A stretch of DNA of 15,488 bases from Phascolomyces articulosus (lineage: Eukaryota; Mucoromycota; Mucoromycetes; Mucorales; Lichtheimiaceae), in NCBI GenBank assembly GCA_025677815.1, contig JAIXMP010000099.1, positions 1 to 15,488 on the forward strand, written 5' to 3'. Below are positions 8,815 to 15,476 of this stretch, piece by piece (the stretch's first letter is position 1; the number at the start of each line of letters is the position of its first letter). The notes below the pieces were generated by a model, which had not been told where the DNA came from, did no database searches, and saw only the letters and a list, made by a program, of their open reading frames with translations. The position numbers and the translations under genes were made by a program.

Positions 8815-11672
8815 AAAGAGATAATATGCTTTTTGTTATTATACTTTTGATAAAGTACGGCAGCTATACCAACGTTACTAGCATCAGTAGCAACATGGAA
8901 TTTTTCTTTCATGTTTGGATAGCTTAAAATAGGAGCATTGAGTAATGCATACTTTAAAGTTTCGAATGCTTTCTGATGTCTATCCGTCCAGTTAGCTTTG
9001 ATATTTTTACAATTTCTTAAATCATCTAATGGTTTCATGATATCCGAAATATAAGGAATATGAGCACGGAAATAATTTATAAAACCACAATATGCCATAA
9101 TTTGTTTTGATGTAGTTGGAACTGGCCATGACTGAGCGTTTGTTATTTTTCTATAGTCAGGTATGATGCCAGAAGCAGATATGCAAAATCCAAGTAAATA
9201 AATGCATTTTTGCATAAAGAAACATTTTTTCGGTTGTAAAATCATTTTGTACTTTGTGAGGCGATCTATTACTGTAGCAACATGTTTTGCATGTTCTGAT
9301 ATAGACTTTGAGAAAATCACAATGTCATCTATGAACGTAGTGCAAAAAGGAAGATCTTTTAAAATGATATCCATGCACTCTTGAAAGCGAAAACTAATGT
9401 TTTTTAGACCGAATGGACAACGAGTAAACATATAGTGACGAGTACCATCAGGTGAAGTAAAAGATGTTTTTACTTGATCAGGTGGGTGGATAGGAAATCG
9501 ATGATATGCACTGGCTAAATCGAGTGTTGTAAAAACAGTTGATCTTGATAGCTTATCAAAAATATCCCTTACTAACGGTATACTATATTTCTCATCTTCC
9601 AAATGATTATTTAATAATCTAGGATCTAGACAAGGGCGGTGACCTGTTAGTTTACCGTCTTCTCCTTTTTTAGGTGCAAGAACGATCGGGTTGTTCCAAC
9701 GACGATCCGCATCTGCTGGTAGTTCTGTAATAACACCTTCTTCAAGCCATTTTTCTATAGCTTCATTAATGATGGGTTGTTGCTTATATGCGATGTCAAA
9801 TTGTTTTCTATAACAAACGACATTAGGAGGAGTAGGAAGAGTAATAACAGCTTGAGGTAAAGGATAAAATGAGTCTTTCAGTATAAGAGCATTTTTTTCA
9901 AGGCACAGTTTAATATCTTCCCGAAATGTGACTTGTTCTTTTTCTGAACCTGCTGGCGCGTTGTTAGGAACGATTTCGTCCTCAACTTCTTTTTCTTTTA
10001 CTTCCTCAACTGAATCCTTCCATTGAAAAGTCAACCCAGTATAACCAATACCAAATTCATTAAATAAGTTCTTTCCAATACTAGCAGTTTTATTATTCGC
10101 AAGATTCATGACCTCAAAAGAATGTTTTATATTGCGACCATTATACCACACGTCCAACAATTCCGTTGTACCAACGCGTTCACACTTTATATTTTTATCT
10201 GCTAATTGTATAAAACCTTTGGCAGGTTTTATTTTTATTTTATTTTTCCAATAAAAACTACTATCTACCACCGAGAAATTTGCTCCGTCATCCAACAAAG
10301 CTATCAACCGGTTGCCCTCTATAGTAACAGGTATTAATATTTCATCTTCTGTTCTCATATCATTTTTAGGTATAGTAATTTTTTTCTTTAAAATATTTGG
10401 TGACTTACAAGGCAACATATCATCCATATGCGTGTCCACCACACAAGCACCACGGCTTATTCTTTCCTTGGCCTTTGGTAAATTAGCCAATTGAGGTAGG
10501 TTTTTTGCAACTCGGAACTCATTGCATTTATGTCCTTCATTTCTGGGATTACTACAATAGTGGCAATCATTTTTGTTCTTGCTGCTTGAGGCTTGTGTCT
10601 TCACATAATGGTTGTATTTGGGTCTTCTTGCAGGACGCCGTTCTTGTTCTTCATCCCTTGGACGTTTTTCACTTTCACGGTCATCCAGTTGCAAGCCTGA
10701 AATAAACTGCACCGTTTCATCCAGCGTTTGATTCAATACCTCTGTGCCAAACTTCATACATACTAAATCGTATGCAGCATTCTTTTTTTCTAATGACGAC
10801 AACAAGATGACGATCATCGGCAGATGAAACTGATCCAGGCCTGTTTCAATGCATCGTTGATGGAAACGTCGAGCATAGGATCTTATTCTTTCACCTCGCT
10901 TTTGACGCATGTAGATTACCAAGTCAATCCCTTTTAGTTTTTGTTCGGGCGTGTCATACTTGTTCACCACCTTGACGCGCATATTTTTCCATGTAATGTT
11001 GGGGTTTTCTTCTATGACCCCATCGAGCCATATTCCTTGCGCATCATCAAAGCATTTAGGTAAGAGTCTTTGCCAATGTTTTTCAACCGCGAGGTTGCAT
11101 GCATGCAGCTCTTTTTCAAAAGTGCGTAAAAACATTTCGGCAGACAGGTGTACCACTTTGTTTGCATGCCATTTATCAGAACCAGCTATTTGCATGACCG
11201 GCAGATCTTTTGGGACATGGTAATGGTTTCGGCCATTGTCCTCTGATTGAGCCTGACTTTTTGCTTTAGCCTTTCTTTCTTGGATCTCCTCCTCGGTATA
11301 GAATTCCATTCTAAGGGGGTACCTTTGCTTACAGATGGTTCGGTAGATTTCCATGTTTTCTTGATATTCAATTAGTGTCTTTAATGCCTGGTTTTGCTCT
11401 TCTCTAGATCCTTGGTTGTTAACCAGCTCTTGGTACTCTTGATCCTTAACCAAAACATATTCCCGAAGCTTTTGCAACGTCATTACTGCGTTCTGGATTT
11501 CAGTTCTTGGCTTCTTTTCTTGAACGTCAACATCCATTCCATCTAAGGATAGCTTTTCCATATCTTTAAGGACCACGGGATCAGCATGGATTAATGCAGC
11601 AGTACCTCCTTCCATAGGGACATCGTGTTGGGGTGAGTTGTTAATGGGTGAGTTGGTGCTTGACGTGTTCAT
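8775..11672 (-). CDS. gag-pol: Chromovirus gag-pol, first part: Gag, protease, reverse transcriptase
   Basis: There are 965 codons from ATG at 11672, which lies 24 bp inside the 5' LTR. Residues 60-140 are charged and probably coiled. The Gag core is at about 160-310 (KWHANKVVHLSAEMFLRTFE, WLDGVIEE, IRSYARRFHQRC). A variant zinc knuckle follows (C370, C373, H381, C383). The protease has ALLDDGANFSVVD at 458-470, with DDG in place of the usual D-S/T-G. RT runs from about 635 to 830: RPCLDPRLLN, catalytic D718 (FTTLDLASAYH), PFGLKNISFRFQ, and FIDD at 780-783 in place of YVDD. RNase H begins with D930 (VATDASNVG). From about residue 954 the frame is wrong, so the last eleven residues are not native. 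It copies element RNA into cDNA inside Gag particles. Gag and Pol share one frame, so the ratio must be set by processing or turnover; that is inference. Confidence 0.95.
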   Translation of the reverse strand: MNTSSTNSPINNSPQHDVPMEGGTAALIHADPVVLKDMEKLSLDGMDVDVQEKKPRTEIQNAVMTLQKLREYVLVKDQEYQELVNNQGSREEQNQALKTLIEYQENMEIYRTICKQRYPLRMEFYTEEEIQERKAKAKSQAQSEDNGRNHYHVPKDLPVMQIAGSDKWHANKVVHLSAEMFLRTFEKELHACNLAVEKHWQRLLPKCFDDAQGIWLDGVIEENPNITWKNMRVKVVNKYDTPEQKLKGIDLVIYMRQKRGERIRSYARRFHQRCIETGLDQFHLPMIVILLSSLEKKNAAYDLVCMKFGTEVLNQTLDETVQFISGLQLDDRESEKRPRDEEQERRPARRPKYNHYVKTQASSSKNKNDCHYCSNPRNEGHKCNEFRVAKNLPQLANLPKAKERISRGACVVDTHMDDMLPCKSPNILKKKITIPKNDMRTEDEILIPVTIEGNRLIALLDDGANFSVVDSSFYWKNKIKIKPAKGFIQLADKNIKCERVGTTELLDVWYNGRNIKHSFEVMNLANNKTASIGKNLFNEFGIGYTGLTFQWKDSVEEVKEKEVEDEIVPNNAPAGSEKEQVTFREDIKLCLEKNALILKDSFYPLPQAVITLPTPPNVVCYRKQFDIAYKQQPIINEAIEKWLEEGVITELPADADRRWNNPIVLAPKKGEDGKLTGHRPCLDPRLLNNHLEDEKYSIPLVRDIFDKLSRSTVFTTLDLASAYHRFPIHPPDQVKTSFTSPDGTRHYMFTRCPFGLKNISFRFQECMDIILKDLPFCTTFIDDIVIFSKSISEHAKHVATVIDRLTKYKMILQPKKCFFMQKCIYLLGFCISASGIIPDYRKITNAQSWPVPTTSKQIMAYCGFINYFRAHIPYISDIMKPLDDLRNCKNIKANWTDRHQKAFETLKYALLNAPILSYPNMKEKFHVATDASNVGIAAVLYQKYNNKKHIISLWLAHSRNQKEII

Positions 11673-11696
11673 TGTTCAGAATTCAACATAAAAAAA
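11673..11696 (-). other. Expected primer-binding region of the chromovirus, no canonical tRNA match
   Basis: The 24 bases between the 5' LTR and the ATG read TTTTTTATGTTGAATTCTGA on the minus strand, followed by ACAA. They lack the TGG that would pair with a tRNA 3' CCA end. The primer may be an internal tRNA fragment or the element's own RNA (as in Tf1/sushi elements); neither is shown. Confidence 0.5.
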
Positions 11697-12128
11697 TGTG
11701 AAAAATATAAAAGGTAGTAAAAATAGAAAAGTAAAGATGATAGGAATATGTTGAGACTGTTATATAGATTTATTTAATAAAAATAGTGATGCTCCAACTA
11801 TCTGATAAATTGATGTCCTTTTATACTTTTCAGTGAGATATATATTTCTTATTATTTCTTTACATATACTATTGTTGTGTTCATATTTGTATTAGAGATA
11901 TTGTCGATGATGGGAACTGTTCCTATTATCTTACGCCTGTCCATGACACAAGGCGTTTATGGATCCCTTATTCTTATTATTTTATTCGCATGCCTTATTC
12001 GGTACATCTGTTCTGATGTACCTGGTCATGGCATTAATCTTATTCTTTATCCTTGTTTTTACCTCATCCTATTTTGGATGTGGCACAGACTTTACTTATT
12101 TATTCTATCCAATCTTATGGACACGACA
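11697..12128 (-). repeat. Chromovirus 5' LTR
   Basis: This is the upstream LTR in element orientation, 432 bp, and holds the promoter. It carries the derived state at all three differing sites (11749 T, 12033 A, 12111 A), each a CpG lost by transition. It is followed by the right-hand AGCAT duplication. Confidence 0.97.
11760..11766 (-). promoter_or_regulatory. Possible TATA box of the 5' LTR
   Basis: TATATAA on the minus strand lies about 64 bp before the LTR end and 88 bp before the ATG. Transcription starting roughly 25-30 bp downstream would leave a short R-U5. Many similar AT strings exist in this DNA, so position is the only support. The same string is in the other LTR. Confidence 0.3.
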
Positions 12129-12133
12129 AGCAT
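12129..12133. repeat. Target-site duplication AGCAT, right copy
   Basis: Exact repeat of 6578-6582 on the far side of the chromovirus. Confidence 0.95.
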
Positions 12134-12340
12134 TTTATTAAATAAAGTATATTAGATATCTATCCTAATTTCTTATTATTACCTTTGTGGTATTATTCTT
12201 TGTGATCTTATTTACATATGTGGCTATTATTCTTTATGGTCAGATTCTCCTTTATGGTTATATTACTTCTGTGTGGTCCTTACTATAAATTGACCTTTGT
12301 GGTTTCCATCTATAAAAAAAAATACGACATAGTTACGACA
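12129..12340 (-). repeat. LTR family L1, copy B, proximal part
   Basis: On the minus strand it starts TGTCGTAACTATGTCGTATT at 12340 and contains seven ACCACAAAGG-like motifs (plus-strand CTTTGTGGT-like strings at 12183, 12198, 12216, 12232, 12250, 12269 and 12295). It then reaches AATAAAATGCT, where the chromovirus interrupts. Joined to 6325-6582 it makes an LTR of about 465 bp. Its start lies 46 bp past the 3' end of tRNA-Ile. Confidence 0.8.
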
Positions 12341-12344
12341 CTAT

Positions 12345-12359
12345 AAAAATATACTAAAA
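12345..12359 (-). terminator. Candidate Pol III terminator of tRNA-Ile
   Basis: On the minus strand T4 (12356-12359) and then T5 (12345-12349) follow the tRNA 3' end by 28-42 nt. These are the first T runs long enough to stop RNA polymerase III, and they abut the start of LTR copy B at 12340. Confidence 0.5.
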
Positions 12360-12386
12360 TAAATTAATAATAATTTATTATTGTAT

Positions 12387-12460
12387 TGCTCACTACAGGG
12401 GTCGAACCTGTGGCCTTGGCGTTATTAGCACCACGCTCTAACCAACTGAGCTAAGCGAGC
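12387..12460 (-). tRNA. tRNA-Ile (anticodon AAT)
   Basis: On the minus strand the 74-nt gene begins GCTCGCTTAGCTCAGTTGG. The acceptor stem GCTCGCT pairs with AGTGAGC (one G-T pair) and the discriminator is A. The D arm contains box A (TAGCTCAGTTGG). The anticodon stem TGGTG/CGCCA encloses the loop CTAATAA with anticodon AAT. The T arm is ACAGG-TTCGACC-CCTGT (box B GGTTCGACC). There is no intron and no encoded CCA, as expected for a eukaryotic nuclear tRNA. It should decode ATT (and ATC by inosine). Every stem is intact, so it is probably functional despite the surrounding repeats. Confidence 0.97.
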
Positions 12461-12930
12461 TCTTGTTGTTTGTCGCGTCTGAGACGAATTTTGAAAGAAA
12501 TTCGTCATCAGCTGGTCACGTGACTTCAAGACGACGATTCAAACCCAAGAACCCAGGTCGACCAACCAGATCGCGTCAGTGAAATGTTTCTCCCAAAGGT
12601 TTATCTATGGATGGATGGGTTGATCAACCATCCCGTTTTTGATGATCCCCATCCATCCCTATGTTGTGTGTCCCCTTGTCGCCCTGGATGATCATAACCA
12701 CATCACCCATGGATATTTTCTTAACAATAACAGATGTAGTGTTCTCTATATAATAATAATTATATCGTAATTATTATTATTTATTTTTATGTTTTTATCT
12801 AACCCTCATTTGATCATCCTCTTATGTTTATTATATTGTCCCTCGTTATGCTCTCTCATTATTTTATGTATCGTATATCATTGCCTTATTTTTATTTCCA
12901 TATTTACTTTTATTAATTTAGTGTCGCGTA
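12461..12930. other. Unique, less decayed intergenic DNA with inverted repeats
   Basis: The first 260 bp are richer in GC and keep CG dinucleotides (TCGCG, GACGACGAT, GTCGACC), unlike the repeats. No reading frame looks coding. Structures seen are: a perfect 9-bp hairpin GACGAATTT/AAATTCGTC with a 6-nt loop (12483-12506); the palindrome GTCACGTGAC (12515-12524) containing the E-box CACGTG; the palindrome GGTTGATCAACC (12618-12629); and an 11-bp inverted pair GGATGGATGGG/CCCATCCATCC (12609-12619 and 12648-12658). Some may act in the upstream region of tRNA-Ile, which is transcribed leftward from 12460. Confidence 0.6.
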
Positions 12931-13168
12931 AATATATAAAGGCAACGAATATTGCATAAAATAAAGAGACAACTAACTAACGAATCAATTATCTGCTTAT
13001 ATACATTACCGTTGATCCACTTTATCTTTAATCATTTCCCTTGTGTTTTATCCTCGATTCTGGTTTCGTGGTATCTACCGAAGAATCTTGGTCTGGTCAT
13101 AATTATTTATACTTGCAAGTGCGGCGATAGCGAAAAGAATTCACAACGGATCTGACAAAAGCCATCTA
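12931..13168. other. Upstream region of tRNA-Glu, no protein gene accepted
   Basis: A TATA-like AAATATATAAAGG lies near 12930-12942. A 67-codon frame from 12952 lacks an ATG start (it opens at TTG), has no recognisable domain and ends just before the tRNA, so I do not call it. CG dinucleotides persist (GGCGATAGCG), so this is probably host flank rather than old repeat. Confidence 0.5.
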
Positions 13169-13240
13169 TCCTCTATGGTCTAGTGGCTAGGATCCCTGTC
13201 TTTCACACAGGTGGCCCGGGTTCAATTCCCGGTGGGGGAA
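13169..13240 (+). tRNA. tRNA-Glu (anticodon TTC)
   Basis: This is a 72-nt gene. The acceptor stem TCCTCTA pairs with TGGGGGA (two G-T pairs) and the discriminator is A at 13240. Box A lies in TGGTCTAGTGGCTAGGAT. The anticodon stem CCTGT/ACAGG holds the loop CTTTCAC with anticodon TTC. The T arm is CCGGG-TTCAATT-CCCGG. There is no intron and no encoded CCA. It should decode GAA. All stems are intact, so it is probably functional. An L1 LTR begins 59 bp past its 3' end. Confidence 0.97.
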
Positions 13241-13252
13241 TACTTAAGGTGC

Positions 13253-13257
13253 TTTTT
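13253..13257 (+). terminator. Pol III terminator of tRNA-Glu
   Basis: A run of five T begins 12 nt after the discriminator base, the usual place for a tRNA gene terminator. Confidence 0.8.
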
Positions 13258-13299
13258 ATACTATTCTCTAACTATAGAGTATTTTGTGTTTGTTATAGC

Positions 13300-13690
13300 T
13301 GTTGTGGCAGAATTATCTATGTAACCCTTTTCCTTTTTTTTAGATACTTCTTATATGATTATTTTATATCTAAAAATAACTATCTTTAATAACTCTTCCA
13401 TATACTTCTTACTGGGCACATTATTACATCATAACTATTATCAGCATCATTACTAAGATGTGTAGTATCCATCATCACTATTTTTAGTATTAACATCATT
13501 ACTAAGAAACAAAGTATTACTAGCAACTATCTATATAATTAGTATTATCCATTATAACTAGAAAACATATAAATATCCCCTCATTATTAAACAATAAAAG
13601 ATCATTTTTACTTTCTCTTAAAATATCTTATTATCTTTATTATTCCTACTGGCTATAGTATTATCTACCAAAAATAAATATGACACATTT
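13300..13690 (-). repeat. LTR family L1, copy C (solo, decayed)
   Basis: The plus-strand edge TGTTGTGGCAGAATTATCTATGTAACC matches the edge of copy B at 6325 in short blocks. Further matches are TTTTAGATACTTCTT and GATTATTTTAT (near 13340-13370), ATTATTACATCAT (near 13420), AGAAAACATATAAATAT (near 13561) followed by CATTATTAAACAATAAA (across the chromovirus insertion point), and AAATATGACA near 13685 (family start). The seven-motif array seen in A and B is missing, presumably deleted. No element interior adjoins it. No clean target duplication is visible (ATAGC on the left has no match at the right edge), and the right edge is uncertain by about 10 bp. Confidence 0.7.
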
Positions 13691-14077
13691 AAAAATCCAA
13701 AAATTTGGGGGAACAAATCTATAGATTATTCCTAAAATAGCTGCTACACTAGTTTTCCTTATATAAACATGCGATTTCCATTTATAGAAACCAGGTTATA
13801 ATATATATAGGCCAATAAGATGCATAGAATTTAATGAGCGCAATTTCAAACTCAGCTAACTAAGGAGAAATAGGAGAAAATTTAAAATTATTGATTTTTT
13901 ATAAAAACTAATACTATTTTATTAAACATTTAATAATTTATATATAATTATTATATATTATAAAAATTATAAAAATTAAAATTTAGTACATTTTACTAAT
14001 AAAAAATTAAAAAAAAACTGCAGAAAGAATTTTATTAAGTAAATTTTATAAATAGCAAGTTAAGGTTAAACAAATCA
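13691..14077. other. AT-rich DNA, no gene recognised
   Basis: It contains a G run (near 13707) and some short unique sequence to about 13870, then almost pure A/T. No coding, RNA or repeat signature is seen. Confidence 0.5.
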
Positions 14078-14149
14078 GTTTTAATAGGTTAGTTAGTAGA
14101 GCATTAGATTTCAGTTTAGTAGGTCAACAGTTCAATTTATAGTTTATGA
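14078..14149 (+). pseudogene. Degraded tRNA-like sequence (tRNA pseudogene or SINE head)
   Basis: TAGGTTAGTTAGTAGAGC resembles a D arm with Pol III box A, and GGTCAACAGTTCAATTTAT, 35 nt on, resembles the variable loop and T arm with a mutated box B (TTCAATT where TTCGANT is usual). The would-be anticodon loop TTTCAGT gives TCA, but its stem is mispaired, as are the T and acceptor stems, so the identity cannot be assigned. A-rich sequence follows. The changes are of the C-to-T or G-to-A type seen in the neighbouring repeats. Confidence 0.45.
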
Positions 14150-14433
14150 TTTTTTCATCAAATTAGGTATATATTTTATAAGGTTTGTAATTTTCAAAAA
14201 TTTAAAAAAATAAAAAATAAATTTATATTAAAAAAAAGTTACACTCTCTTTCTTTCTACTAATACTCTTATAATGGTACACTAAGACAAAGGCCTACCTA
14301 ATATATATACATTTATTAATCAATTTTCAAACTATAAAGATAATTTTAAGTAAGTTTTGTATTTTTTTTATTAAAATTTTAAATAAATAGATAGATGGAT
14401 AGATAGATATTTAATAATATATATATATTTTAG
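14150..14433. other. AT-rich DNA with a GATA microsatellite
   Basis: No gene is seen. (GATA)n with one variant unit lies at about 14388-14410. A pyrimidine-rich acceptor-like TTTTAG ends at 14433, directly before the Merlin reading frame. Confidence 0.6.
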
Positions 14434-15476
14434 CTGGTTACTTAATCAAGATATTTTTACCAAAAATACCCCTTCTTGCCTAAATGGAAATTTAATGAAG
14501 CCAATCTTTCCAAGTAACAAAATACCTTATTGGCGCTGTAGTTTTAGAAACTGCTGTAGTTGTAAATCTGAGTCTATGAGAGGAACCTCTTTTTTTACTG
14601 GTAGAAAGGTCCCTCTTCATTTGGTTATGGCTGTGATTTACTTCTTTTTGTCTGGTGGTTTTAATGGAATTAATATGCAAATTAATAAATTTACAAAGTT
14701 ATCTCCTGATACTGTGGCAAGTATTATTAATGACTTATATCTATTAATGGAAGGTGATTTAAAATTAGAGGATATGACTATTAGTAAGTTTTAATTATTT
14801 ACTTTTCTTTTTATACTATACTTTTATTTTAATAATTATATTTTTTTTTATTTTTTAATAGGAGGAGAAGGAGTAATTATTGAAGTTGATGAGTCTAAAT
14901 TTAGCAAGAGGAAACCATATCAAAATGGCCAAGGAAGAAGTGTAGAAGGTGTTTGGGTAGTAGGTGGTATAGAAAGAACCCCTGAAAGGAGAGTTTTTTT
15001 AGCCACTGTTCCTAACAGAACTTCAGAAACCCTAAGTACTTTATTGACTACATATATTGCTCCTAGTTCAATAATCTATACTGATTGCTAGAGAGGGTAT
15101 AACCATTTCAAGGATCAAGAACAGGGATATACCTATAGAACAGTAAATTATACAGAGATATTTATAGCACCTGATGGTACCCACACTAATACTATTGAAG
15201 GTAAATATAAAAAAAATTTTAATATAAAAAAACTAATGTATTTTATATAAAGGCACTTAGAATGGTATAAAAATTAGAGTAGGTGCCAGATATAGAACTG
15301 AGACCAATATGCCTTAGAAACTTATGGAGTTTATTTGGAGGCATAAGCATGAAGGCAATCTTTGGGAAGTAGTACTTAAAGCATTAAGAGAAGTAACATT
15401 TAATACTGATAGTATTGATTCTTATGTCAGTATTAATAATAATAATGATGATGATGATGATAGACCAGTACCTTAA
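14434..15476 (+). pseudogene. Merlin (IS1016/ISXO2-type) DDE transposase, three exons, three internal stops
   Basis: Exon 1 ends at 14783, intron 1 is 14784-14861 (GTAAGT...ATAG, 78 nt), exon 2 is 14862-15200, intron 2 is 15201-15252 (GTAAAT...CTAAT...AAG, 52 nt), and exon 3 ends with TAA at 15474-15476. An ATG exists at 14495, but homology-like sequence (WLLNQDIF, PSCLNGNLM) starts earlier at 14434 after TTTTAG, so an upstream exon is likely. Features in order are: zinc-ribbon half YWRC-C-C, GTSFFTGRKVPL, VDESKFSKRK (first Asp), GVWVVGGIER, VPNRTSETL, YTDC (second Asp), HTNTIEG (Glu), and a tail of Asn and Asp from a trinucleotide repeat. The DDE triad is intact. Stops are TAG at 15089 and 15258 (Trp expected) and at 15315 (Gln expected). 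The family moves DNA by cut and paste. I see no terminal inverted repeat, and the right end may lie outside the window. Confidence 0.85.
15434..15461. repeat. Trinucleotide repeat (AAT)n(GAT)n inside the transposase
   Basis: Consecutive AAT then GAT codons near the C-terminus encode a run of Asn followed by five Asp. Such a slippage-prone tract explains the odd acidic tail. Confidence 0.8.

Larger units (their letters stand above)
6583..12128 (-). mobile_element. Nearly complete chromovirus (Ty3/gypsy LTR retrotransposon)
   Basis: The element is 5546 bp long and lies on the minus strand. It has 432-bp LTRs at 6583-7014 and 11697-12128 (TG...CA ends, three mismatches), a purine-rich primer tract next to the 3' LTR, and one long gag-pol reading frame with two small frame breaks. 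Both sides carry the target duplication AGCAT. The gene order Gag, protease, RT, RNase H, integrase and a C-terminal chromodomain defines a chromovirus. The insertion lies inside an older L1 LTR. CG dinucleotides are common throughout, unlike the surrounding old repeats, so it arrived recently or escaped the process that mutated them. Confidence 0.97.

Noticed and set aside
8709..8820. Programmed ribosomal frameshifting in pol
   Set aside because: Two shifts inside one folded domain (RNase H) are not a known expression strategy, and no slippery heptamer with a downstream structure is evident. Single-base loss in homopolymers is simpler.
12952..13155. 67-codon frame upstream of tRNA-Glu
   Set aside because: It opens at TTG, has no recognisable domain, and sits in the tRNA upstream flank.
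13183..13389. 68-codon frame
   Set aside because: It overlaps the tRNA-Glu gene and runs into LTR copy C.
14492..14680. 62-codon minus-strand frame
   Set aside because: It is the antisense shadow of Merlin exon 1.
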